Shown piece by piece: positions 6,534 through 13,048 of a stretch of DNA of 13,048 nucleotides. The number at the start of each line of letters is the position of its first letter. The first letter of the stretch is position 1. The position numbers and the translations under genes are program-made. This stretch comes from Fimenecus sp045613685 (GTDB lineage Bacteria > Bacillota > Clostridia > Oscillospirales > Acutalibacteraceae), in assembly GCA_045613685.1 (NCBI GenBank), contig JAZLBL010000012.1, positions 1 through 13,048 on the forward strand, given 5' to 3'. Below the pieces are notes generated by a model that was not told the DNA's origin, did not search any database, and saw only the letters and a list, made by a program, of their open reading frames with translations.

Positions 6534-7049
6534 ATGAATTATGAATCTCTTAACGACAACGTAATGTTAGTTGAACTCTCAAAAGAAGAAATGAATCAAT
6601 TTCATATTACATATGACTCACTTGACTGTGATAATCAACTCACCGAAATAGCCATCAGAAAAATTCTTAATGAAATATCACAAGATAAAATTAAAGCTAA
6701 TAATAAAATCACAGTTGAAGCATTACCCACAGATGATGGTGGGTGTTTCTTCATTTTCACTTTCTCTGTGAAACATCATAGATATAAGGTCAAAAAGACT
6801 AATAATGACCTTTTCTTTAAAACGGATAGCCTTAATTCTATGCTTGATACAATATTGTCCGTTCAAAAATGTTCAGATGCTAAAATACCCTGCAAGATTT
6901 TCAAGATGAACAATGATTTTTATCTTGAACTTTCACCCAAACATAAAAGATTTTATCCAATTTTCAAAGAATATGGTTTTGTTTCAAATAATTTTTCCAA
7001 GGAAATAATCTTTGAGCACGGAAAACTTCTTGGTGAAATTGCATTTTAG
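6534..7049 (+). CDS. mecA: MecA-type ClpC adaptor protein
   Basis: A 171-residue protein of the MecA/YpbH adaptor family. In Bacillus, MecA delivers substrates such as ComK to the ClpC-ClpP protease. The N-terminal domain shows the typical pattern (residues 1-34: ELSKEEMNQFHITYDSLD) followed by a short helix region. The hallmark ITVEALPTDDGGCFFIFT (about 59-76) resembles the clostridial MecA motif of the EALPxxDGGC type. The C-terminal half ends FEHGKLLGEIAF. It is shorter than Bacillus MecA (about 218 residues), as is common in Clostridia. GGGGGA lies 7-8 nt before the ATG. It is the only plus-strand gene. Its TAG stop overlaps the stop of rpe by 2 nt in a tail-to-tail arrangement, with no room for a separate terminator. 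Its substrates here are unknown. Confidence 0.8.
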   Translation: MNYESLNDNVMLVELSKEEMNQFHITYDSLDCDNQLTEIAIRKILNEISQDKIKANNKITVEALPTDDGGCFFIFTFSVKHHRYKVKKTNNDLFFKTDSLNSMLDTILSVQKCSDAKIPCKIFKMNNDFYLELSPKHKRFYPIFKEYGFVSNNFSKEIIFEHGKLLGEIAF

Positions 7050-7720
7050 CAGTTTTTGCAGAAATTTTCTTCTGCGATTGCTTTGAATTTTTCAACAGCT
7101 GCTTTTCTGTCAGCACTTGAAAAAAGAGCATTACCAGAAACAAATACGTCCGCACCAGCAGCCGCTGCAATAGCGATTGTTTTTTCGTTTATTCCACCGT
7201 CAACTTCGATTTCGCAATCCAGACCACGAGCGTTGATTTCGTTTCTCAAAGCAGAAACTTTCGCCATCATATCTTCCATAAAGCTCTGTCCGCCAAAGCC
7301 AGGCTCAACAGTCATTACAAGCACCATTGAAAGCTTGTCTAAATATGGAAAAATATCTTCAACAGGTGTTTTAGGCTTAACTGTCAAAGATGCTTTTACA
7401 CCGCGAGAGAGAATTTTTTCAATGGTTTCGCCGATAGGTGAGTCACATTCTGTATGAAATGTGATAATATCAGCACCTGCGTCACAGAAATCGTCAATAT
7501 ATTTAAGCGGGTCACTAATCATAAGATGCACATCAAAAGGCACATCCGTTGCCTTTCTGATGCATTTGATTACTGGTGCACCGAGAGTTAAGTTTGGCAC
7601 AAAATGGCCATCCATAACATCAATGTGCATATAATCAGCCCCAGCTAATTCCATATCTTTTAATTCTTCTGCAATTTTACCGTAATCACAAGATAAAATT
7701 GATGGTGAAATTTTCATCAT
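7046..7720 (-). CDS. rpe: Ribulose-phosphate 3-epimerase
   Basis: A 224-residue TIM-barrel enzyme that interconverts D-ribulose 5-phosphate and D-xylulose 5-phosphate in the non-oxidative pentose phosphate pathway; cytosolic and metal-dependent. The motifs are complete: KISPSILSCDY at the N-terminus, HIDVMDGHFVPN (His32, catalytic-type Asp34), DVHLM (His65), VEPGFGGQSF (138-147), EVDGGI (Asp174) and a phosphate-binding loop near VSGNALF. Length is normal. The first of two ATG codons (7720) has GGAG 8 nt upstream. It is a single-gene unit with its own near-consensus promoter at 7758-7786. Its 3' end overlaps that of mecA (positions 7046-7049). Confidence 0.97.
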   Translation of the reverse strand: MMKISPSILSCDYGKIAEELKDMELAGADYMHIDVMDGHFVPNLTLGAPVIKCIRKATDVPFDVHLMISDPLKYIDDFCDAGADIITFHTECDSPIGETIEKILSRGVKASLTVKPKTPVEDIFPYLDKLSMVLVMTVEPGFGGQSFMEDMMAKVSALRNEINARGLDCEIEVDGGINEKTIAIAAAAGADVFVSGNALFSSADRKAAVEKFKAIAEENFCKNC

Positions 7721-7757
7721 AACAAAATCTCCATAAAAAACAAAATATTATCAAGTT

Positions 7758-7786
7758 ATTTTACCATAAATCGTGCTCAATGTCAA
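7758..7786 (-). promoter_or_regulatory. Near-consensus sigmaA promoter of rpe
   Basis: On the minus strand, a perfect -35 TTGACA (7786-7781) and TAAAAT (7763-7758) are separated by 17 nt, ending 37 nt before the rpe ATG. It lies directly downstream of the wall-operon terminator, so rpe is expected to be transcribed on its own. Confidence 0.85.
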
Positions 7787-7795
7787 AGGTCCACA

Positions 7796-7838
7796 AAAGC
7801 AAAGAAGCGACTTGAAATAGTCGCTTCTTTTATTTTAT
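7796..7838. terminator. Terminator after the wall operon (12-bp stem, possibly bidirectional)
   Basis: AAAGAAGCGACT (7801-7812) pairs perfectly with AGTCGCTTCTTT (7819-7830) around a 6-nt loop. On the minus strand it begins at the last base of the PBP stop codon and is followed by GCTTTTG. The plus strand has an even more T-rich tail (TATTTTATA). It should end the FHA-SEDS-PBP transcript and could also stop plus-strand transcripts coming through from mecA. Confidence 0.8.
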
Positions 7839-9230
7839 ATATTCACTTTTAACCGCTTTCATAACCTTTGATGCAATAGGCACGGCACTTGTGATACTTG
7901 TTGTTGTATCTTCAATCACCACGATTATTGCAAAAGGCATTTCGTCAAGCTGAGAATAGCCCACAAAGAGTGCGTTTGGTCTGATATTCTTATCGTTGCT
8001 GACTTCGGCAGTACCTGTTTTTCCACAAAAACTCATTTTAGGGAAGAATCCATCACCATATTGATTTTTGACATTTGAACGAAGCATTTCATCAACTTTT
8101 TTTGCCACGTCTGGAGCAAAATATTCACCTGTCATGTTCTCTTTTGCAGAAAATACTGTTTTACCCTCTGGGCTTGTAATCTGACTTACAAGATAAGGTG
8201 TTTGTGCTGTACCACCATTTGCAATAGCCCCCATAACAGTCAACATATGACAAGGATTTATTAGGGTTGTGTATTGCCCTATACCTGCCCAACCAATATC
8301 CAAAGCGCTTGACTCTGTAAGGTTAATTCTACTCTTTGCACAATGGATTTTTCCACTGATATCTGCCATGTTTGTGTTGAACCCTATTCTCTCGGCAGTT
8401 GCCATAAGCTTTTCTGAACCTAATTCGTCTGCAATTTTAGCAAAAGCACAGTTACAAGACTTGTTAAGGGCTTTTTCAAAACCTATTTTTCCGTGAGTGC
8501 CACTACAAATAACATAACCTTCACCGATTAAGATTTTACCCTTACACTCGAAAGTTCTGTCATAAATATCGGGAATATTTTCAACCGCACAAATTGCTGT
8601 AAGCACCTTAAAGGTTGAGCCGGGAGTATAAACGCCTGAGAAAAATCTATTCATATAGATTCCCTCATATTTGCCCGTCGTGTCCGTATCAATATCCTTT
8701 GGCTTATTGTTTATATCATAAGTGGGTGTTGATGCAATACAGATAATCTCACCTGTTTTGTAATTCATAACACCAACTGTACCTTTGTTATTTCCCAGCG
8801 CCCTATATGCTGTTTCACAAACCTTTGAGTTGAGAGTAAGTTTTATGTCGTTGCCTTTGCCATATCGTTTAAGGTTATAAACACCATCTAATAGAGTGTA
8901 GCCTGTCAATTCGTCTTTAAAAGCAGTCTGAATTCCATTTGCAATATATCCCGAAGTGTCACCAACAGTATGCAACAACGCCATTCGCAGATTTTTATTG
9001 TCACTATAAACTCTTTTGCCATTTTCTGTGGTAACAATTATGTTGCCTTTTGAGTCCAGAATGTCACCTGCAGTCGAAAGTGCACCGTCTGAATAAAGAT
9101 GCTTGTTTGCTCTGTTCATTGCCCAGTCATTTGCATTTGTAACAAGGTTGAAATAGAGCAAACCACACCCCGCAAGAAACAAAAGTATGAGCGCATAAAG
9201 AGTGAGTGCTCTTCTACCAATAGATTTCAT
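7830..9230 (-). CDS. Penicillin-binding protein transpeptidase (class B, PbpA/FtsI type)
   Basis: A 466-residue membrane-anchored DD-transpeptidase that cross-links peptidoglycan outside the membrane. A single N-terminal membrane segment (residues 9-31) is followed by a short dimerisation-type region (GDILDSKGNII at 55-65) and the transpeptidase domain. All three penicillin-binding motifs are present: S205-T-F-K208 (PGSTFK), S258-C-N260 and K404-T-G406 (CGKTGTAE). The size is like actinobacterial or clostridial PbpA, smaller than most class B PBPs. The ATG at 9230 overlaps the SEDS gene stop (ATGA). The coupling implies a polymerase-transpeptidase pair, as with RodA-PBP2 or FtsW-FtsI. Whether it serves division, elongation or sporulation cannot be told from the sequence. 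It ends at a terminator. Confidence 0.93.
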   Translation of the reverse strand: MKSIGRRALTLYALILLFLAGCGLLYFNLVTNANDWAMNRANKHLYSDGALSTAGDILDSKGNIIVTTENGKRVYSDNKNLRMALLHTVGDTSGYIANGIQTAFKDELTGYTLLDGVYNLKRYGKGNDIKLTLNSKVCETAYRALGNNKGTVGVMNYKTGEIICIASTPTYDINNKPKDIDTDTTGKYEGIYMNRFFSGVYTPGSTFKVLTAICAVENIPDIYDRTFECKGKILIGEGYVICSGTHGKIGFEKALNKSCNCAFAKIADELGSEKLMATAERIGFNTNMADISGKIHCAKSRINLTESSALDIGWAGIGQYTTLINPCHMLTVMGAIANGGTAQTPYLVSQITSPEGKTVFSAKENMTGEYFAPDVAKKVDEMLRSNVKNQYGDGFFPKMSFCGKTGTAEVSNDKNIRPNALFVGYSQLDEMPFAIIVVIEDTTTSITSAVPIASKVMKAVKSEYIK

Positions 9231-10465
9231 TGACGAACACCTCCAAATCTGTAAGTGCTTCGGTCAACGGACTTAATAAGAGCCATCAACATCCAACAAC
9301 ACATAATACTTGAACCACCACGGCTGATGAATGGCAAAGTAACACCTGTTAATGGTAAAAGGTCGTTTACGCCAAAAACATTGAGTGATGCCTGAAATAG
9401 CATCAGTGCCGCCGCTGCACAAGCAACAATAGCATAGAATGATGAACGGGCGTATTTTGAGTGACGGATTGAATAAACAAGCAGAGCCACATAAGAAAGC
9501 AAAATAGCCCCAGCCATAATCATTCCGAATTCTTCACAAACTACGCCAAAAACAAGGTCTTCAGTGGCCGCATAAATATCGCGAAGTTTTCCGTTGCCCA
9601 GACCAACGCCGAAAAGTCCACCACTTGTTGAATAAATCATTGTTCTTGTCTGTTGGAATCCTGATGTGTCAAAATACTCCCACACATGACCGTATGAAGC
9701 AAATCGGTTTGCTACATATGGCTTGAACATAAGCACAAGAAGTCCACCCATAAATGCACCTGTACAAACAAGCGCCAATGTTCGAATATCACCTGAACGC
9801 ATAAATGAAATTACAATAAATGTAAAGAAGAATATGAGTGCTGTGCCAAAGTCATACATTAAGAATAAACATCCAACGCAACCAAGTGCAAATATAATAA
9901 ATTTTGTAAGACTTCGGTTAGATTGTAGCCTTTCAAGTGTAGCAGCACCAACAATAATAAATGCAACTTTAACAATTTCTGATGGTTGAATTGAAAGCCC
10001 ACCAATATAAATCCAGTTTTTTGCACCATTTGTAAATTTTGCAAACACAAGTGTAAATGCGAGAAGTCCCACAGCACAAACTGCAATAGGAATTCTTAAA
10101 AACATTATTCTGTCAATATCTCTTAAAAGCCATTGCACAATTATAAAGCCCGAAATACCGATAAGTACGGCGACAAGTTGTTTCACAGCAAGTTTTGGAT
10201 ATACACTTGCGGTTATTGAAAGCCCTATTGATGTGAGCAAAAACGCAATTAACTCAACTTCAAAACCTTTTCGTTTCAAAATGATTTTTGCGCCGAAGAA
10301 ATAAGTAAACTGAACTAAAATATAAACACCCATTGTGATGATGATATTCATTTTATATTGCTCTTCGGCCTTCGATAAAAGTGTAAAAAGGCAAGTCACT
10401 TCAAAAAGAGTAACCACAAAAAGCATTAATGCAAGGTTCACATTTTTACCTTTTAAAATATTCAT
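9227..10465 (-). CDS. SEDS family glycosyltransferase (FtsW/RodA/SpoVE)
   Basis: A 412-residue polytopic protein with about ten membrane segments. SEDS proteins polymerise lipid II into glycan strands together with a class B PBP. Diagnostic motifs: GGLSIQPSEIVKVAF (155-169), YDFGTALI (204-211), GVGLGNGKLRDI (286-297), ATEDLVFGVVCEEFG (300-314; Asp303 corresponds to the essential Asp in the TDF(I/V)F motif of RodA), and LPFISRGGSS near the C-terminus. AGGTG lies about 6 nt before the ATG at 10465. It sits 28 nt after the FHA gene and overlaps the PBP gene by 4 nt. Motifs do not separate RodA from FtsW or SpoVE, so no symbol is given. Confidence 0.93.
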   Translation of the reverse strand: MNILKGKNVNLALMLFVVTLFEVTCLFTLLSKAEEQYKMNIIITMGVYILVQFTYFFGAKIILKRKGFEVELIAFLLTSIGLSITASVYPKLAVKQLVAVLIGISGFIIVQWLLRDIDRIMFLRIPIAVCAVGLLAFTLVFAKFTNGAKNWIYIGGLSIQPSEIVKVAFIIVGAATLERLQSNRSLTKFIIFALGCVGCLFLMYDFGTALIFFFTFIVISFMRSGDIRTLALVCTGAFMGGLLVLMFKPYVANRFASYGHVWEYFDTSGFQQTRTMIYSTSGGLFGVGLGNGKLRDIYAATEDLVFGVVCEEFGMIMAGAILLSYVALLVYSIRHSKYARSSFYAIVACAAAALMLFQASLNVFGVNDLLPLTGVTLPFISRGGSSIMCCWMLMALIKSVDRSTYRFGGVRQ

Positions 10466-10493
10466 ATCATCACCTACTTTCGTTAAATTTCAA

Positions 10494-11204
10494 TTATTCT
10501 TCATATAGAAATGCGAAATCACCAATTTTTATCACATCACCATCTCGCAATTCAGTTGACGAATAGATTTGCTCACCATTCACGGTTGTTTTTACAACTC
10601 TGCCGTAGTCTTCAATATACCATTTGTTCTTTTCTTTATATATTTCTGCTTGTCGACGGGACACATATTTTGCTGAAATCTCAATGTTGCTACCTTCTTC
10701 CCGACCGATTGTGATATAGTCACCGTCTAAATCGAATTCTGTATCATCCATAATATTAACAAGTCTCGGACAAAGCACTTTTTCTTGTTTTTTATGCTTA
10801 ATGTCTCGGTCTGCTTCACTGCCAATATAGAATTTCATAAAAGCAGTGCCAAATGCGATAATATCACCATCTTCAAGCTTTTGTTTTTTATCTATTTTCT
10901 CATTATTAACATAAACACCCGTCTTTGACTCGGTATCAAATACATAAAAACCGTCTTTTCTAAGGGCTACAACAGCGTGTGACCGCGAAACTGTTGAATT
11001 TGTGAACACGATATCACACCATCGGCTTCGCCCAACAGATGTTTCATAGCAATTTATGGGGTATTGGGTGTCATTTGCCATATCAACAAGCAAAGCATAA
11101 ACTTTTTTGTCGGGTTTAAGGCGCACAAGGGACCAGACACAGTTGATTATAACTGCAATAGCAAGAATGCAAAGCACATATCGCATTATATATTCAAGTT
11201 CCAC
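10494..11204 (-). CDS. Membrane-anchored protein with two FHA domains
   Basis: A 236-residue protein. One N-terminal membrane segment (residues 8-27) is followed by two forkhead-associated domains, phosphothreonine-binding beta sandwiches. FHA1 (about 52-126) has the binding residues: GRS (58-60) and SRSHA (73-77). FHA2 (about 160-236) has GRE (167-169) but SRRQA (182-186), with Gln185 in place of the usual His; the N-type loop is also altered, so its ligand binding may differ. The start is GTG at 11204, supported by GGGGG 7-8 nt upstream; ATG at residue 7 is an alternative. It is the first gene of the operon with the SEDS and PBP genes, comparable to the actinobacterial fha-rodA-pbpA clusters controlled by Ser/Thr kinases. 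No kinase or phosphatase gene is in the window. Confidence 0.9.
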   Translation of the reverse strand: MELEYIMRYVLCILAIAVIINCVWSLVRLKPDKKVYALLVDMANDTQYPINCYETSVGRSRWCDIVFTNSTVSRSHAVVALRKDGFYVFDTESKTGVYVNNEKIDKKQKLEDGDIIAFGTAFMKFYIGSEADRDIKHKKQEKVLCPRLVNIMDDTEFDLDGDYITIGREEGSNIEISAKYVSRRQAEIYKEKNKWYIEDYGRVVKTTVNGEQIYSSTELRDGDVIKIGDFAFLYEE

Positions 11205-11255
11205 ATTGTCGCCCCCTTTAACTAAAAGTCAAACATAATCTTTTATTTCAATATA

Positions 11256-11285
11256 ATTATAAGTTTTCAAAAATATTCTTGTCAA
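11256..11285 (-). promoter_or_regulatory. Consensus sigmaA promoter of the FHA-SEDS-PBP operon
   Basis: On the minus strand, perfect TTGACA (11285-11280) and perfect TATAAT (11261-11256) are separated by 18 nt in AT-rich DNA, about 50 nt before the GTG start of the FHA gene. An offset TTATAA at 17 nt is also possible. This predicts constitutive, fairly strong expression. Confidence 0.8.
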
Positions 11286-11340
11286 TATTTTACCTTATAA
11301 TGTAATCAATTTTTAATAATTTTATCTTTCTTATTGTTTT

Positions 11341-11389
11341 AAATAAAACAACCCCCCAAGGGATGAACCCTTGGGGGAGTGTTTTATTT
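11341..11389 (-). terminator. Strong intrinsic terminator of the surface-protein unit
   Basis: A long palindrome whose core CCCCCAAGGG (11353-11362) pairs with CCCTTGGGGG around a short loop. It is flanked by matching AAATAAAACA and TGTTTTATTT arms. The minus strand therefore has a GC stem followed by TTGTTTTATTT, a classic terminator, about 35 nt after the stop of the 43-residue ORF. The symmetric flanks mean it would also work on the plus strand. It separates the surface-protein region from the FHA operon. Confidence 0.9.
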
Positions 11390-11423
11390 GTTTAGATTTC
11401 GCTTTTTACGAATCGTATGAGGA

Positions 11424-11555
11424 TTAACCCCACCACTGATTTCCTGTGTCTGTATCTGGGTCGTTTCCACCAACTGTAACGCCTGAAGCTGTAATTACAT
11501 CTTCAATTTCGTAAACTGTGATATCGAAATCTGGTGTTAAATATTCACGTATCAT
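11424..11555 (-). CDS. Small protein of 43 residues, unknown function
   Basis: A short open frame, ATG at 11555 to TAA at 11424. It starts MIREYLTPDFDITVYE, continues through IEDVITASG, and ends with an Asp/Thr/Gly-rich stretch and NQWWG at the C-terminus. AGGAG lies about 11 nt upstream, slightly long but usable. It has no membrane segment, no cysteine and a strongly acidic composition. It lies 65 nt after the 398-residue secreted protein gene and ahead of a strong terminator, so the two are probably co-transcribed. I have seen similar short clostridial proteins (aromatic/proline N-terminus followed by a D(V/I)ITxSG motif), but know no function for them. It looks like a two-part peptide: a conserved-looking front and a variable glycine-rich tail. 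No maturation enzyme is nearby, so a modified-peptide precursor is only speculation. Confidence 0.65.
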   Translation of the reverse strand: MIREYLTPDFDITVYEIEDVITASGVTVGGNDPDTDTGNQWWG

Positions 11556-11620
11556 AGCTCAATTAGCTCCTTTCAAATTTTGTACAATTTTTATATAAAT
11601 AATAGTTCTAAATCCCTAAA

Positions 11621-12817
11621 TTATGCAGGGAAAGCTAAATCAACATAAGTGTTGTACAAAGTTTCAAAAGAAACTGTTTGAGATGCTGCATAGTAGCTGT
11701 AATATGTTGTGCCCTCTTTTTCATATTTGATGTAACCAACTGCGCCAAGACTATTAGTCTTATCTGTAACATCTTCAACAATACATGAGAACGCATAGTT
11801 ATCTTCGCTAAGACTTGAGCTAAGGTAGCCAACTGTTACCTTTTTGTAACCATCAGCTTCTGTATTTTCGCTCTCTGCAAGTGCTTTAGCTGCATCAACT
11901 GTTGGAGCAGTTACATTGCTACCAGCTGCAAACACGAAACCAATTTCTTTAATCATTTTTGCTGCATTTTCTTCTGAACCGAATTTTTCATTAAAATCTT
12001 TACCGCTAATTACAGCGAGAGCACGAATGTCAAACTGGTCTTTTGAATCGAAACGAATCTGACCCTTGAGTGGGTTAACGATATCGTTTGTAACCAAAAC
12101 TTCATCAGCTGTAACAGCTTTTTCAACACTTGTTGCTGTTGCAGCAATGTTAGCTGTTGTTGTTGCGTTACCTGGGTTCTTATAGTATTTCCATGTTGTC
12201 TGAACAGGTGAGCAAGTCTTTGAACCAGAAGTAATAGCTGCTTTTGCAACTACGCCTGGTGTTGCTGTTTCACTAACTATAAAAGGAAGCACACAGATTG
12301 GTTCATCTGGATTGAAATCAGCACCGCCAAAACCTGCTTTGTTGTTTGCTGTGTTTTCATGTGAACCACCAGTACTATCTTTTGCTACTGTATATTTAAC
12401 ATACCAGTCATAAAGTGCATTTTCTTCTTCTGTGTTAGCTGTCTGAACTTTAGGAACAATTGTAGAAGCAAGGAGTGAGATTTGAGATGAAGCTGGTAAA
12501 TAATAAGCTGCAAACCAATCTGCTGTTTCACTACCAGCTTTAATTGCATCTGCTGTATTAACATTTGGGTCAAAAACCGTTGAATTGAGTCCAATAAGAA
12601 ATGAACCTGTGCCAAGTGACAAAGAGTCATCAGCATCCATATAAACGCTAAGATATGCTGTTTCACCTGGATTGTAATATGGTTTATCCCATTCAAGAGC
12701 AAATGCTATACTCTGACCATTAAGTTCAACTTTTGCTGCATTTACAGACATAGGCATAACAACCACAGAAAGGCAAATAACAAGTGCAAGAATAATCGCA
12801 CTAATCTTTTTAACCAT
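11621..12817 (-). CDS. Secreted beta-rich surface protein, unknown function
   Basis: A 398-residue protein with a clear Sec signal peptide: basic MVKK, hydrophobic core to residue 23, likely cleavage after VNA (27) or VNAA (28). The mature N-terminal half (about 35-205) reads like an extracellular beta sandwich: WDKPYYNPGETAYLSVYM, then FLIGLNSTVFDP, later EPICVLPFIVSETATPG. The spacing weakly recalls cohesin-like or adhesin folds. A Thr/Ala-rich linker (about 217-235) leads to a second domain (about 245-398; GQIRFDSKDQFDIRALAVISG and KKVTVGYL). It contains no LPxTG sorting signal, dockerin, SLH or catalytic motif, so it may be released or held by a partner. AGGAG lies about 10 nt before the ATG. 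Downstream are the 43-residue ORF and a terminator. Confidence 0.8.
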   Translation of the reverse strand: MVKKISAIILALVICLSVVVMPMSVNAAKVELNGQSIAFALEWDKPYYNPGETAYLSVYMDADDSLSLGTGSFLIGLNSTVFDPNVNTADAIKAGSETADWFAAYYLPASSQISLLASTIVPKVQTANTEEENALYDWYVKYTVAKDSTGGSHENTANNKAGFGGADFNPDEPICVLPFIVSETATPGVVAKAAITSGSKTCSPVQTTWKYYKNPGNATTTANIAATATSVEKAVTADEVLVTNDIVNPLKGQIRFDSKDQFDIRALAVISGKDFNEKFGSEENAAKMIKEIGFVFAAGSNVTAPTVDAAKALAESENTEADGYKKVTVGYLSSSLSEDNYAFSCIVEDVTDKTNSLGAVGYIKYEKEGTTYYSYYAASQTVSFETLYNTYVDLAFPA

Positions 12818-12846
12818 AATAGATTGTCTCCTTTTTTTTATTTTGC

Positions 12847-12876
12847 GGTTACTTGGGATTTTTATCCCAAGTAACC
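12847..12876 (-). other. Perfect 12-bp stem-loop between two surface-protein genes
   Basis: GGTTACTTGGGA (12847-12858) pairs perfectly with TCCCAAGTAACC (12865-12876) around a 6-nt loop. It lies 14 nt after the stop of the upstream partial gene and about 30 nt before the secreted protein start. On the minus strand it is followed by an A-rich, not T-rich, stretch, so it is not a standard terminator. It may protect or process the mRNA between two cistrons. No convincing promoter is seen in the gap, which favours one transcript. Confidence 0.6.
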
Positions 12877-12890
12877 AAGTTTAAATATTA

Positions 12891-13048
12891 TTAATAAATT
12901 TCGTAAACGATGTTGCCGTATACGCCAGCACCAACTTCTGATTGATATGGTAAATATTCATAGTACATTTCCCACTCAACCATAACTGCACCATCTGATG
13001 CACCTGGCATTGAGTCAGCATCAAGGTCGCCTGCCATAAATGCATCAA
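12891..13048 (-). CDS. C-terminal end of a protein, cut by the window edge
   Basis: The last 52 codons of a minus-strand gene that begins beyond position 13048, ending at TAA (12891-12893). The visible part reads DAFMAGDLDADSMPG ... AVMVEWEMYYEYLPY ... GVYGNIVYEIY. It is acidic and aromatic-rich with alternating hydrophobic residues, as in an extracellular beta domain. It has no membrane segment or sorting signal at its end. It precedes the 398-residue secreted protein gene by 73 nt in the same direction, so a related surface or secreted protein in the same operon is likely but unproven. The family cannot be named from this fragment. Confidence 0.65.
   Translation of the reverse strand, partial: DAFMAGDLDADSMPGASDGAVMVEWEMYYEYLPYQSEVGAGVYGNIVYEIY

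Noticed and set aside
11424..11555. Modified-peptide (RiPP) precursor
   Set aside because: No radical SAM, cyclase, protease or exporter gene lies nearby, and the tail has no cysteine; the idea is left as speculation.
11635..12702. Several minus-strand open frames rich in Leu/Gln within the secreted protein gene
   Set aside because: They are alternate frames of the 398-residue gene, with low-complexity composition caused by its codon use and no ribosome sites.
12847..12876. Intrinsic terminator before the secreted protein gene
   Set aside because: The hairpin is followed by an A-rich stretch on the minus strand and has only a weak T content on the plus strand, so it is listed as a stem-loop.
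1..13048. CRISPR array, tRNA, insertion sequence or riboswitch
   Set aside because: Reading both strands I found no regularly spaced direct repeats, no cloverleaf with a conserved T-loop, no transposase motif and no recognisable riboswitch core.

Overview
The window looks like the chromosome of a low-GC, monoderm gut-type Clostridia member (Oscillospirales/Ruminococcaceae-like). The evidence is AT-rich DNA, strong GGAGG ribosome sites, sigmaA-type promoters, a CD1247-type protein beside efp, a clostridial-type MecA, an FHA-SEDS-PBP wall operon, and secreted beta-rich proteins. This taxonomic reading is an inference from gene content. All genes except mecA are on the minus strand. I see no tRNA, rRNA, CRISPR array, transposase or phage gene.

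Layout, left to right. Positions 1-70: a GC-rich imperfect palindrome, probably a dispersed repeat. 95-1414: a two-gene membrane-protein operon (DUF4345-type protein and an unrecognised polytopic protein) with its own promoter. 1464-2589: efp (elongation factor P) and a CD1247-type zinc-ribbon protein with unusual Cys/Asp clusters, bounded by a consensus promoter and a terminator. 2604-6451: a tightly overlapping four-gene operon with RnfD-, RnfE- and RnfA-like membrane proteins and a membrane-anchored DUF4015 (glycoside-hydrolase-like) protein. 6534-7049: mecA, divergent from the rnf-like operon and convergent with rpe. 7046-7786: rpe with a near-perfect promoter. 7796-11285: an operon of a double-FHA membrane protein, a SEDS (FtsW/RodA/SpoVE) glycosyltransferase and a transpeptidase PBP, with promoter and terminator. 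11341-13048: a surface-protein region with a 43-residue small ORF, a 398-residue secreted protein and the 3' end of another gene that runs off the window.

The most unusual part is the rnf-like operon. It keeps the canonical D-E-A order, but no C, G or B subunit is present: mecA lies directly upstream and the DUF4015 gene directly downstream. Compared with remembered RsxA/RsxE/RsxD sequences, three of the four cysteines that hold the intramembrane [2Fe-2S] cluster at the RnfA/RnfE interface are replaced (only Cys29 of the RnfE-like protein remains). The threonine that carries covalent FMN in RnfD is a leucine. The D-like protein carries a long acidic tail and the E-like protein a long Lys/Glu-rich tail. 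This suggests an Rnf-derived membrane module that has lost electron transfer and been repurposed, perhaps with the coupled envelope protein. Function is not shown by the sequence.

The FHA-SEDS-PBP operon is a coherent peptidoglycan-synthesis unit: polymerase plus transpeptidase, with an FHA protein likely reading a phospho-threonine signal from a kinase encoded elsewhere.
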